A stretch of DNA of 40,136 bases from an uncultured Marvinbryantia sp. (GTDB lineage: Bacteria; Bacillota; Clostridia; Lachnospirales; Lachnospiraceae): the NCBI RefSeq assembly GCF_905201705.1, contig NZ_CAJKOX010000038.1:1-40136 (forward strand). The letters are read 5' to 3'. The position numbers were made by a program, and so were the translations under genes. A model generated the notes under the pieces. It made no database searches, was not told where the DNA came from, and worked only from the letters and a program-made list of their open reading frames with translations. Shown here piece after piece: positions 14,478 through 22,799 of this stretch. Each line of letters opens with the position of its first letter. Position 1 is the stretch's first letter.

Positions 14478-15083
14478 TTAAGCAGATGCCTGTCCGATTT
14501 TTGCCTGCTTATCCAGCCATGCCTTGGCAGCTGCCTCTGTGCTGAAAATAAGCCTTTTGCCGATGGACATTTTTACATTTCCATCTTCATCCTTGATTTC
14601 CACCGGGAACGCCTTTCCTTCGATCGTCGGTGTCTGGAAGTTTGTGGATTCACCTTTCGTTTCTGCATTCTCTGTCGGCTCACTGTTCTGCACTTTATAC
14701 AGCCAAATTGCAGTAAACGATGTGATGTTATTCTTTCTGCGGCGCTTGTAAAAGCCCATCCCAACATACGGAGCGACATCGTCCGTCCCGATTTCAATTT
14801 CTTCCGGGGTAGCCGCATCACCCGTGCCCGCAGCCTCTTTGTAGGTGTGTCCCAGCAAATCAGCCTGCACCTTCAGTGACAAATCATCCGTGCTGAGCGA
14901 TGTTCCCCAGTCCCTTACAGACAGATCCGTCTCCGACGCCCCGTCATCTGCATAAAGCGTTGTGTCATTTTTATTCGGCGTCCCGGTAAAACTGATTGCC
15001 TTACCCACGACATAGCCTGCATCATAATTGTTTCCTTCTTTCCACGGTGCCGCCACCGGGTATTTCATGCCAATATGTGCCAT
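14478..15083 (-). CDS. Major tail tube protein (phi13 family)
   Basis: 201 aa, with the early MKYPVAAPW... and the GKAISFTGTPNKNDTTLYAD box typical of phi13-type major tail proteins, followed by ETDLSVRDWGTSLSTDDLSL. These form the hexameric tail tube rings. AAAGGAGG lies upstream of ATG 15083. The gene is between tail terminator and chaperone, the canonical location. The length is in the normal range for a tube protein lacking an extra Ig-like domain. Confidence 0.92.
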   Translation of the reverse strand: MAHIGMKYPVAAPWKEGNNYDAGYVVGKAISFTGTPNKNDTTLYADDGASETDLSVRDWGTSLSTDDLSLKVQADLLGHTYKEAAGTGDAATPEEIEIGTDDVAPYVGMGFYKRRRKNNITSFTAIWLYKVQNSEPTENAETKGESTNFQTPTIEGKAFPVEIKDEDGNVKMSIGKRLIFSTEAAAKAWLDKQAKIGQASA

Positions 15084-15129
15084 ATCAAACTCCTCCTTTA
15101 GTTTTAAAGACCCACAGGTCTGTTAATGA

Positions 15130-15234
15130 TTACTCTGATGCGTTATCGCTTTCAACTTTGCATCAGTCCTCTAATTCATCGTCATTTTCAATCTCGCATC
15201 AACACTCCAATTCATCATCATTTTCAATTTCGCA
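15130..15234 (-). repeat. Three in-frame tandem repeats spanning the stop of the tail terminator gene
   Basis: Unit 1 (15199-15234) is the last 11 codons plus TGA of the 15199-15546 gene and encodes CEIENDDELEC. Unit 2 (15163-15198), also 36 bases, encodes CEIENDDELED followed by TGA. Unit 3 (15130-15162) is one codon shorter, diverged (CKVESDNASE), and ends with TAA. All three are in the same frame. Units 1 and 2 differ by three synonymous third-base changes and by the last sense codon. Confidence 0.9.
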
Positions 15235-15546
15235 TTCAAAAATCAGATGACGGATATTCCCCTCCGGTTCCGTCAGGTGCTCTACTGATGGATAGGTAAA
15301 CCCAGCTGAAAATAACGCTTTGCGAATCCGCTTTTTGATGGAAAGATAATCCCTGTCCATAGGAAGAAAATAATGAATCTGCATGGATGCGACCACTTCC
15401 ATCGGTCCATCATCTCCCGATAATGCTGCTTCATCTGATGCATAATTGAACGTGATATATTCTTTTTCCCCTCCGCCGGAAAAATCCGCAACAACCGGAA
15501 TTCCGAGCGGTTTCAGAGCCCGCATTATCTTTTCGTTTACTGTCAT
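15199..15546 (-). CDS. Tail terminator / tail completion protein
   Basis: 115 aa, beginning TVNEKIMRALKPLGIPVVA and containing EYITFNYASDEAAL and an IHYFLPMDRDYLSIKKRIR stretch. This pattern of strand, helix and short strands is shared by gpU-like tail terminator proteins of Gram-positive siphoviruses. They cap the tail tube and join it to the head. It starts within 4 bases of the upstream stop (GGGGGTAGG precedes ATG). Its 3' end is duplicated in tandem (see the repeat at 15130-15234), so the true product might be extended by read-through. Confidence 0.8.
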   Translation of the reverse strand: MTVNEKIMRALKPLGIPVVADFSGGGEKEYITFNYASDEAALSGDDGPMEVVASMQIHYFLPMDRDYLSIKKRIRKALFSAGFTYPSVEHLTEPEGNIRHLIFECEIENDDELEC

Positions 15547-15549
15547 ATC

Positions 15550-16017
15550 CTACCCCCAGAGCTTATCCAGATAAGAATCGATTCCTTTCTGGATAAGTTC
15601 GTTGCATTCGCTTCTGACGCTTTCCACTGCTTTATCTCTAAGTCCGGCGCATGGTTCCTGCGGCGGTACCTCCCGCCCCCTGCTGTCTTTGTAACCACCA
15701 CGTCGACCATATTCCAGAATCGCCAGTTTCTTCGCGTTGGACACTCCTTTTGAATCACTTCCAACAGGTCCGATTACTGAAAATACACCGTACTGGTTTT
15801 TCTTTGCCGGACGTGCAGCGATTGAGCGCTCAAGTTCATGATCGACGGAATAGCCTTTCTTCACTGCCCCGGCTATCTGGTTTTTCAGGCTTTTCTCCAG
15901 TACCGGCGCCGTTACATTGACAGCCTTAATAGACACCTCCGTTATATCTGCAAAGTTATCAAACGCTTTCATCAGTGCGTCAAACCCCTCCACTCGCATT
16001 CTTGCCACCGCGCTCAC
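15550..16017 (-). CDS. HK97 gp10-like tail completion protein
   Basis: Up to 155 aa. The segment RVEGFDALMKAFDNFADIT, the VKKGYSVDHELERSIAARP region and the C-terminal AILEYGRRGG...P..P motif correspond to HK97-gp10 family proteins, which act at the head-tail junction or tail end. The start is uncertain: GTG at 16017, GTG at 16008 or ATG at 15999, because AAAGGG lies just ahead of the first. It overlaps the upstream gene by 4 bases. Confidence 0.88.
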   Translation of the reverse strand: MSAVARMRVEGFDALMKAFDNFADITEVSIKAVNVTAPVLEKSLKNQIAGAVKKGYSVDHELERSIAARPAKKNQYGVFSVIGPVGSDSKGVSNAKKLAILEYGRRGGYKDSRGREVPPQEPCAGLRDKAVESVRSECNELIQKGIDSYLDKLWG

Positions 16018-16352
16018 ACCCTTTCCGAAATCTTTGTCCAGATTTCCATGTAATCCTTATCTTCCCGGTATGGGTTGACATATTCGATGTCATAATCCTT
16101 CCCGGCATACCGCACAATCATGTCGGTATTGATTTCTGCCTCCCCATACCGTATCAGAAAGCGCTTCTTTGCTTCCGAGAATTCCGAGTTTGCTTTTATA
16201 ATCTCGCTTCCGCTCGTATTCGTAACCTGTGCCCACGGTTCCCGGACAATGCTTTCCGTTGGCGGCACTGGAAAACCGTTGGCATTCGTTCCGCCCGGAA
16301 CCAGTCTGATAATCTGGATTTTTTTATCCAGATTTCCCGGATTTACATACAT
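16014..16352 (-). CDS. Head closure / head-tail adaptor protein
   Basis: 112 aa from ATG 16352 (MYVNPGNLDKKIQIIRLVPG), with PWAQVTNTSGSEIIKANSEF, RFLIRY and IVRYAGKDYDIEYVNPYRE, the hallmark order of SPP1 gp16-like head completion proteins. The ring closes the head exit channel. The longer open frame upstream to 16502 overlaps the connector gene and has poor composition; ATG 16352 has an AGGTG site and a proper family N-terminus. Confidence 0.9.
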   Translation of the reverse strand: MYVNPGNLDKKIQIIRLVPGGTNANGFPVPPTESIVREPWAQVTNTSGSEIIKANSEFSEAKKRFLIRYGEAEINTDMIVRYAGKDYDIEYVNPYREDKDYMEIWTKISERV

Positions 16353-16362
16353 AATCGTCACC

Positions 16363-16644
16363 TCACAGCAGATTTTTCCGGTGCATTCCCAGAATCGTGT
16401 CAACAACCTTATTGAGATTATTTTTTTCCGGATAAAGTGCGCGGTTATCATACATATCCTGGCAGAGAATGAGCACAACAATATAAAAATCCTCGTGCTC
16501 ATCTATCTCTTCATCTGTCAGCCCTGTATACGACCGGACAAAAGCGAGCGCAGCGCTGAGCAACGGCTCAACTTCCCGCGCGCTGCCCCCGTCCTGCCGG
16601 ATATATTCCAGCACGTCCTTTTCCGTTATCTCACTTACTTTCAC
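16363..16644 (-). CDS. Head-tail connector (gp6-like / DNA packaging protein)
   Basis: 93 aa with GTG start overlapping the upstream stop; AAGGAG precedes it. VEPLLSAALAFVRSYTGLTD and DFYIVVLILCQDMYDNRALY are characteristic of the phage gp6-like head-tail connector family (SPP1 gp15 / HK97 gp6). It forms the ring attached to the portal. The order capsid, small protein, connector, closure, gp10 is standard. Confidence 0.9.
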   Translation of the reverse strand: MKVSEITEKDVLEYIRQDGGSAREVEPLLSAALAFVRSYTGLTDEEIDEHEDFYIVVLILCQDMYDNRALYPEKNNLNKVVDTILGMHRKNLL

Positions 16645-16939
16645 TGGAATCAGCTCCTTTTTCGCCGGAAGCGCGTTTTCTGCCGGATTTCACAGATGTT
16701 TTCCGGTCTCCGCCAGTTTCATCCGTTTTCTCTGCCGGAGCATCTCCTCCAGCACTCACATCTGGCTTTTCTTGGGCAGCATCAGCCTCTTCGCCAGCTT
16801 CATCCGGCTTTGCCTCAACTGTCTCAATATAACCTGCGTCCAGCAGGTCCGCAAGTACAGCACCGTCACTGCACTCGCGGATTTCCCCCTTTGCCATGCA
16901 CAGGGAGCCGCAGAAGCTTGTCAGCGCCCTTATCTTCAT
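16631..16939 (-). CDS. Small head-region protein with charged low-complexity tail
   Basis: 102 aa from ATG 16939, which has AGGAGG 8 bases upstream. The N-terminal 45 residues (MKIRALTSFCGSLCMAKGEI...) form a small conserved-looking domain often seen as a separate protein between capsid and connector in phages of Clostridia. The remainder is rich in Ala, Glu, Asp and Lys (AGEEADAAQEKPDVSAGGDA) and ends with a basic SGRKRASGEK section. A scaffold, capsid-attached or head accessory role is possible; I cannot name the family. Confidence 0.65.
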   Translation of the reverse strand: MKIRALTSFCGSLCMAKGEIRECSDGAVLADLLDAGYIETVEAKPDEAGEEADAAQEKPDVSAGGDAPAEKTDETGGDRKTSVKSGRKRASGEKGADSSESK

Positions 16940-16955
16940 TTGCAGCACCTCCTGT

Positions 16956-18119
16956 TTAGTCTGCCTGCTGTGCCGCCGCTTTCATCTTCAGAACAGCGAT
17001 TTTCTGCTCGTCCTCGATTTTTGCATCCATTTCCAGCCAGCCAACGACGCCAAGCGCGTGCTGAGTTGCAAAAATCTCACGCAGCACCTCGATATTCATG
17101 CCCTCGGAAATCTTAACGGCAAGCCCTGACATGTCACCATAAACAATTGCAGTCTTACCCGCTGCCATTTTCGGCATATTGTCTGAGCAGTACACATCGC
17201 TTCCGAACAGTGTATAACCCCATCTCGCAGTAGCGTCCTTGTTCAGGATATAGTTCCCGTCATTGTCCTTCAGCTTTCTGATCGATGTCCTGGTTGCCTT
17301 GTTCATGATCCAGATACAGCCCGGCTGGTATCTGTCCGGCACCTCTTCCTGCAGGTCAATCAGCTCATCCGGCGTAATCGCCGCCTCCGCTTTCGCAGTC
17401 ACAACCTGTTTAGCTTTGGAGATGCCATCGATCTTATCAGCCGTTCCATTCAGACATTCATTCTCAATCCATTTCACGATTGCCTCCGCCATTGCATTGA
17501 TCACAAAATTCACAATATCAAAAGAGGAGTTATTGACCAGTGACTTCGACACCTTTGTCAGTACTCCTGCGAGGAAGCCCTTCAGCTCAATGGATTTGAA
17601 TTTACCGGATGAGGACTGCAGCTCGGTAAATTCCGTAGCATATGCCATTGTGATGGAGTTTTCCGATTCATCATAGTACGGAATAGCAAGGGTTCCACCG
17701 ACCGCGTATCTTGTAGCAAGCTGGTAGATTGGGCAGATATCATATACCTTTTTAAGGATTTTGCTTGCAATGGATGCCGGGATCACCGCCCCGTTGTCAC
17801 CGGCAGTCAGATTTTCCGCTCTCTCCTCCGAAACCACGCCCCGGATGTAATTCGCAAACGCTCTTTCCTCCTGTTCTGCAATTTCTTCTGCGCGCAGTTC
17901 CTCCTTCTTTTTATCATCTACGACATTCAGATTAAGGTCCCGCGCGCGTTCCTCGGCCTTGATCGTGCGATCGAGGTTCTTGATCTTTCCTTCAAGCTCC
18001 TCAAATTTCGTGTTCTCCTCATCTGTCATGGCTCTTTCTTCTGTTTTCGCAGTTTCCAGAATCCTGTCCAGCTCTGCCTTGAGCTGCGCTCTCTGTTCCA
18101 TTAATTTTTTCAGATTCAT
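16956..18119 (-). CDS. HK97-fold major capsid protein
   Basis: 387 aa. Residues 1-70 are a coiled-coil delta (scaffold) domain (MEQRAQLKAELDRILETAKT), and the mature part starts near residue 100 after ERAFANYIRGVVSEERA. NGAVIPASIASKILKKVYDI and the LAIPYYDESEN, LKGFLAGVLTKVSKSLV and PAGCIWIMNKAT-type segments (here QPGCIWIMNKATRTSIRKLK) are diagnostic of the phage capsid family. The upstream protease fits processing of the delta domain. GGAGGAACAAGAA precedes the ATG. Confidence 0.97.
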   Translation of the reverse strand: MNLKKLMEQRAQLKAELDRILETAKTEERAMTDEENTKFEELEGKIKNLDRTIKAEERARDLNLNVVDDKKKEELRAEEIAEQEERAFANYIRGVVSEERAENLTAGDNGAVIPASIASKILKKVYDICPIYQLATRYAVGGTLAIPYYDESENSITMAYATEFTELQSSSGKFKSIELKGFLAGVLTKVSKSLVNNSSFDIVNFVINAMAEAIVKWIENECLNGTADKIDGISKAKQVVTAKAEAAITPDELIDLQEEVPDRYQPGCIWIMNKATRTSIRKLKDNDGNYILNKDATARWGYTLFGSDVYCSDNMPKMAAGKTAIVYGDMSGLAVKISEGMNIEVLREIFATQHALGVVGWLEMDAKIEDEQKIAVLKMKAAAQQAD

Positions 18120-18143
18120 TTCTTGTTCCTCCTTTGATAAAAT

Positions 18144-18740
18144 CTACTGTTCCAGCGCCTGGATACGTTTTTCATAGCCGGAATAGTCTACAACGCTTCC
18201 TGGCTTTTCCTCCGGCGCATATTCGCTATATTCCGTGTCCATATACAGCGCCCTCGTTTCAACCTCTTCCTCTGTATCCGCCCGCACCTCGACGGATGTG
18301 GAAGAATAGACCGGAAGCCGGTTCATGACAAGTGTGATCTCATCCATGTCAAACGACTTCACATGGCGGATAGGAAGCCCTTCCGCACGCTCTTCGATGG
18401 AATCCGTCACATTCCGCATATTAAAGGACCATCCCTTTAATTTCCCAGCTTTTGCCCCTGCAATCACTTCCGCATCCGTAACAACCGATTCCGCCCGGAG
18501 CCCGATCTCATCTTCACGTGCTTTCAACGTGCCATCTTCCGTGGATGCCAACACGCGCGACTGGTTGTGATCCAGCAGAAGCCGGATATTTCCCGCCCTG
18601 CTAATCGCTTCAGCAAAAGCCCTCTGCTCAATAACCTCGATCACCCTGCCCCTCGGTGTCATAACCGGTCTGGATGTCCTGCCCGGAACATTGACGTAAC
18701 CGCTGATATGCAGCCCGTCAGCCCTTAATTCTGCTCTCAT
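18144..18740 (-). CDS. HK97 family prohead protease
   Basis: 198 aa. The serine protease fold (herpesvirus assemblin-like) is shown by SGYVNVPG, the catalytic histidine in RLLLDHNQS (His58), LASTEDGTLKARE, and the catalytic serine in LKGWSFNM (Ser105), then DEITLV. It cleaves the capsid delta domain in procapsids. The ATG overlaps the portal stop by 4 bases (ATGA). The C-terminal 40 residues form an acidic extension and a short helix. Confidence 0.95.
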   Translation of the reverse strand: MRAELRADGLHISGYVNVPGRTSRPVMTPRGRVIEVIEQRAFAEAISRAGNIRLLLDHNQSRVLASTEDGTLKAREDEIGLRAESVVTDAEVIAGAKAGKLKGWSFNMRNVTDSIEERAEGLPIRHVKSFDMDEITLVMNRLPVYSSTSVEVRADTEEEVETRALYMDTEYSEYAPEEKPGSVVDYSGYEKRIQALEQ

Positions 18741-20416
18741 ACCCCTTCACCTCCCTTCCATGAATCGAACCATTTATTAATCAGCCCGAAAAATACCTGC
18801 TTGTCCGGTCTTGTCGGGTCATCCCGAACGCGCTGCAGGCATATCTCCTTCGGAGTATCCATCACCTTCAGCTCTGCATTTAAATATACCTGCCAATTAC
18901 GGAGCGTCGGCAGGTCTGTTTCTGTCGTGATGATGTAGCACTTTCCCGGATTTTTCCGCTCGGAAACCGCCCGATATACTGCATCGCGGACAGTGCCGAG
19001 TATCTGCACCATCCCATCATCCACCTGCCCATGCATTTCATCATTTCCGCACAGGGCGCATTTAATGGAATCCAGATCCAGCACCATCTCTCCCGGCTGC
19101 ATCTGTCCATGTACCCATGTCGTCTTTCCGCTTCCTGGCGGTCCAGTGATGATCAGATTCTGTCCCGTGTATGCCCTGTTTTCGCCATTAAGTGCCGCGT
19201 TCATACTGTTCATATTCTGGACCGCATTGGTATTGGGCGTGTAAATCTGCCCCGTTTTCGGGTTATAGAGCACCTGGTCCAGACCAAGGGTAATCCAGTC
19301 AAAGCCCATCGGCTCCATATCCTCTTTTTCCCGTACTTCATCGATCTGCATGAAATTCTTCTCCAATGCGATTTTATATGCCTCGTACCGCTCCTTTATA
19401 TTGCCGCGCGTCAGCTCTTTCGTGTCAAACGCCCAGTAAAAAAGACCTTTTTCTGATTCCAGAAGCAGGTCACGGTCCAGGCTGCACTCGATATCATTCA
19501 TGATGCCGGTGCACAGTCTTATGAAATTGTCAAAATCTTTATCGGTTGCTCCGCCGGTAATCATACCCGGAGGAACCCCGATACACTCACAGATACTTTT
19601 CGTGTTGGATTCCTTATTTTCGTTAAGCTGCAGCTCAACAGATGTATTCGACGATTCCTGGAATTCAATGCCGTTATTCAGTACAACAACGTTTTCCTCG
19701 GAATTACTGTACAACTTACGGAATGCTTCCTTCAGTGCATCGATTGCATCCCTTGTCAGAGATTTCTGCGACTTCAGAAAGCCCCGTTTGTTTCCACCTT
19801 TGCGGACCATGTTTTCCTCATAAACCATTGAGGCGTATGCAACAGCAATCAGAAGCGGGTTTTCCTCCACGATACTCCTGGAATCCCATCCATTTTTTGT
19901 CTTCCGCAGGATCTTGAAAAACTGGTACGGCTTGTACCTCTGCCCCTGCACCAGAATGTCATAGTCCTTGAATATGGGGTCTGTGCTGTACTGGAAGGAA
20001 ATACATGTCTCATCTACGTAATGCAGGCTCCATACTTCCATCCCCACACGGTTTATATAGGCATAACCGCCTTTTCCGAGGAAATAATCCTCCAGGATTG
20101 CCCTCCAGAACTGCGTCGCCGTCAGCGTATCTCCTGTTTCGTTATTCAGTATGAACGCCCTGCGGTCTCCCCGGACCTCCTCTACCGTTCCGTTGCTGTT
20201 CTGTTTGTACAGTCTTATCGGCAGCGTAGAAATGGTCCCGGCAATCAGATTTATACACCCTTGCACTGCCGGAATCTCCAGTGCCTTTTCTTTCGATATC
20301 ACAGATTTTCCGAGCAATGCGCTGAGCAGCACATCAGATTCCACGATATTCCCGCTCTGCGCATCCGTGTCAGCCCGTATCTCTTCTTTTCGTCTGCCAA
20401 ATGGCCAGATGCCCAT
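18737..20416 (-). CDS. Portal protein fused to a C-terminal P-loop kinase-like domain
   Basis: 559 aa in one uninterrupted frame. Residues 1-395 are an HK97-type portal: PAVQGCINLIAGTISTLPIR (49-68), the FWRAILEDYFLGKGGYAYIN region and GVPPGMITGGA (280-290) in the wing/clip region; this part alone is a normal portal length. Residues 420-555 form a nucleotide-binding domain: Walker A GPPGSGKTTW (425-434), a Walker B-like VLDLDSI (445-451), a YIITTETDLPTLRNWQ strand-helix, and a lid-like RVRDDPTRPD (529-538), as in P-loop kinases of the AAA_33 / zeta-toxin-like kind. A Met-rich linker (AVQNMNSMNAALNG) joins them, with no good internal ribosome site. The portal call is firm; the enzymatic activity of the C-terminus is unknown. 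A fusion is not the usual portal architecture. Confidence 0.93.
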   Translation of the reverse strand: MGIWPFGRRKEEIRADTDAQSGNIVESDVLLSALLGKSVISKEKALEIPAVQGCINLIAGTISTLPIRLYKQNSNGTVEEVRGDRRAFILNNETGDTLTATQFWRAILEDYFLGKGGYAYINRVGMEVWSLHYVDETCISFQYSTDPIFKDYDILVQGQRYKPYQFFKILRKTKNGWDSRSIVEENPLLIAVAYASMVYEENMVRKGGNKRGFLKSQKSLTRDAIDALKEAFRKLYSNSEENVVVLNNGIEFQESSNTSVELQLNENKESNTKSICECIGVPPGMITGGATDKDFDNFIRLCTGIMNDIECSLDRDLLLESEKGLFYWAFDTKELTRGNIKERYEAYKIALEKNFMQIDEVREKEDMEPMGFDWITLGLDQVLYNPKTGQIYTPNTNAVQNMNSMNAALNGENRAYTGQNLIITGPPGSGKTTWVHGQMQPGEMVLDLDSIKCALCGNDEMHGQVDDGMVQILGTVRDAVYRAVSERKNPGKCYIITTETDLPTLRNWQVYLNAELKVMDTPKEICLQRVRDDPTRPDKQVFFGLINKWFDSWKGGEGV

Positions 20417-20446
20417 TATGATTGTCTCCCTTCAAAATGCTCGTCA

Positions 20447-22171
20447 TCAGCACTGCACCACAAAAGTACTGCCATATAACTGTTCCTGCTGGAGCAGATA
20501 CATTGCATTGATCAGCGCAACGCAGAGATCCACCTTTCCTTCGCTCTTCTTTTTGTTCACATATTTATTTTTATTCGTATCTTCAGTTACACGGGCATTC
20601 TGGAAATTAATCTCCAGAAGCGTACTCCTTGCATACCGGAACAGGGCGCTAAGAATTACTTCTTTAAGCCATTTTGTCGGCATATGCAGCACAGATGAAT
20701 GCTGTTTTATTTCCACGCATTCAATTCCTGCTTCTTCCAGCTTTTGTACTGTAGAAATAGCGTTGTACCTATCATACCCCACCTGCTCAATCTCCACTCC
20801 GTACTCCTCCTGCAACGTGTGGATGATAAAGTCTTCCACAAAGCCATAAGAAATCACCTCGCCGCCACACGCAAAGCATTCGCCGGATTTTACAAGCTCC
20901 CTGTAATCAACGCCCTCTTTTTTGCTCTTGATGAGGATCCTGTCTTTCGGAATAAATCCAAAAGCTTTGGCATAAACAATTCCTTCATGTTCCGTTACCA
21001 TCGCCACAGCAGTATTATCTTCTGTCTGAGACAAGTCCATCCCAATCCATACCCGCCTGCCGTGCCACCAAGGAAGCGGGATATCATCTGCACAAAGCCG
21101 TACTTTCTGCGGATCAATATACTGCTCCGTCCCAATGCTCCGGTAGAGCAGGTTTAGCGCTTTGCACAGAAATTCCTGGCGGTAAGTCTCGTATAGAACA
21201 GCCGTGTCCCTGTCATCCACGATGCTCTGGAAGTGAATTTTGTTATGCACGGATACCGGATTCGCCTGGTAAATACATCTGTCGTCTGTCTGCCATGTAT
21301 CTCCCTGCTTCAATTCGTCATCCGGTTCATAAATCAGCGCAAAATAGCGCTTTTTGCTCGTCCCATCAAGCACAGATTTTGCTATTCTGAGTTCTACGAT
21401 AAACCCGTTGTCGTAGTTTGGATACTGTGTTGATATGATAAGCCCAAGCTTCGACAGAAGGGTTCTCTGGCTTGTCCGCATGGCAGATACAGGATAGGAA
21501 TCCATCGCCGCAACTTCATCTGCGAGAAAACAATTTGCCAGCTTTCCATCCATCTTGTCCTGCGAATAAGCAAGAGGAATATAATTGTTCTCGTTTAAGA
21601 GACAGATGATTTCTTTCCGGTTTATTTTAAAAACCGGATCCTCTTCATCAAACAGCAGCGGGCTGCTCTTGATAATCTTTTTGACTGCGATGTACAGCTC
21701 CTGCGAAAGCTTCAGCTCCGGAGCAACCGAAAAGAACCGGGAAAAATCCGGTTCCGTAAGCATCAGCAGGATAAATATGACCGCTGCATTAAACGTTTTG
21801 TAATTTTTTCTTGCTATCTCCAGCAGTCCCGTCTGGTAATACCGGATCTTAAGCTTTCCGGTAGTATCTCCCGAAAGCTTATAATATTCTGATTCTGCCC
21901 TGCACATCGTGCACAAGCACGCAACAATAAACAGCCACGCATAATCTTCCAGACCATCATACATGCTGCAATGCAGATCCGGATGTATCATTAGCTGCAG
22001 GAGCTTACAGATTTTCTCATAAGCTCCCTCATCCACATACGCATCCGGATTTTCACCGTCCGCAATCTCCAGCCACTTTTCAGCCTGCAATTTTACGTAG
22101 CGAGGTGCTTTTCCCTCTGTTTCAGACAGACACCATTTCGCATATGCATATGCTTTTCCGTCTCTAACCAC
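20447..22171 (-). CDS. Terminase large subunit (TerL)
   Basis: 574 aa. The N-terminal ATPase has a variant Walker A, ARKNYKT (120-126; most relatives have ARKNGKT/S), Walker B FLADEV (215-220), and a coupling-like STQY (247-250). The C-terminal RNase-H nuclease shows WIGMDLSQ (Asp379), VGYDRY (Asp467) and KVDLCVALINA (Asp548). The motor packages DNA into the procapsid and cuts it. The GTG start overlaps the TerS stop by 8 bases; AAGGAAG lies ahead. Confidence 0.95.
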   Translation of the reverse strand: MVRDGKAYAYAKWCLSETEGKAPRYVKLQAEKWLEIADGENPDAYVDEGAYEKICKLLQLMIHPDLHCSMYDGLEDYAWLFIVACLCTMCRAESEYYKLSGDTTGKLKIRYYQTGLLEIARKNYKTFNAAVIFILLMLTEPDFSRFFSVAPELKLSQELYIAVKKIIKSSPLLFDEEDPVFKINRKEIICLLNENNYIPLAYSQDKMDGKLANCFLADEVAAMDSYPVSAMRTSQRTLLSKLGLIISTQYPNYDNGFIVELRIAKSVLDGTSKKRYFALIYEPDDELKQGDTWQTDDRCIYQANPVSVHNKIHFQSIVDDRDTAVLYETYRQEFLCKALNLLYRSIGTEQYIDPQKVRLCADDIPLPWWHGRRVWIGMDLSQTEDNTAVAMVTEHEGIVYAKAFGFIPKDRILIKSKKEGVDYRELVKSGECFACGGEVISYGFVEDFIIHTLQEEYGVEIEQVGYDRYNAISTVQKLEEAGIECVEIKQHSSVLHMPTKWLKEVILSALFRYARSTLLEINFQNARVTEDTNKNKYVNKKKSEGKVDLCVALINAMYLLQQEQLYGSTFVVQC

Positions 22172-22715
22172 CCGAAAGCACTTCCTTCAAGGCATTTTTC
22201 TTCGACTCCGGCTTTTTAGGTATCGACCTCAAAGCAGATGCAATCGTCATTACATTTTCCTTCTCCATATCCAGCAGCATTTTTCGCTTTGTCTGGATCT
22301 GCTTATCCATTGACACGAGGTTACGCTGCATGGACACCTCGGTGGAATATGCTTCTTTCCATGACAGTTCCTCCCGCTCCACAAGTTCTTCCATCCTTTC
22401 CTGGAAGTCGCAGAGCTGTTCGTATATCTTCTCTCTCTTCTGCTGGAACTCCTCGCATTCAGCTATTAACATACAGTATCTGTTTATCGTCTCACCATAA
22501 AGGTCATCGTCTTTGTCAATAGATTTCAGCAGCTTCCTAAGTCTCTGAAATTCTTTATGAGCTATCTGATTATTTTTTACTTCTCTCTTTTCCTTCAGAA
22601 CAACCCCTGTCAGAAGAGCTGCTTCTGCATTTTTCCGCTGCGCAATCTCTTTTTTCGTTCTATGGGAACGTTTTTCCATTTCCAGTATTTTAGCTGGTTT
22701 TGCCGGTGTCGGCAT
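22164..22715 (-). CDS. Terminase small subunit (P27-like)
   Basis: 183 aa. PAKILEMEKRSHRTKKEIAQ RKNAEAALLTG is the N-terminal part common in phage terminase small subunits of the P27 type, followed by long helices (LRKLLKSIDKDDDLYGETIN RYC) for oligomerisation. It should recognise the packaging site and present DNA to TerL. AAAGGAGGG precedes ATG 22715. The HNH gene lies upstream, as commonly seen in HK97-like packaging modules. Confidence 0.88.
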   Translation of the reverse strand: MPTPAKPAKILEMEKRSHRTKKEIAQRKNAEAALLTGVVLKEKREVKNNQIAHKEFQRLRKLLKSIDKDDDLYGETINRYCMLIAECEEFQQKREKIYEQLCDFQERMEELVEREELSWKEAYSTEVSMQRNLVSMDKQIQTKRKMLLDMEKENVMTIASALRSIPKKPESKKNALKEVLSGG

Positions 22716-22799
22716 ACCGCAACCCTCCTTTCAAAAGCTGATCTGGGAATTTTTTATTTTCGTTCCCCCAGCTGTACGTCTGAGCAATTTCCGCACAAT

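Noticed and set aside
16353..16502. Extended N-terminus for the head closure gene
   Set aside because: The extension overlaps the connector gene, is hydrophobic and unlike the family; ATG 16352 has a ribosome site and the family start.
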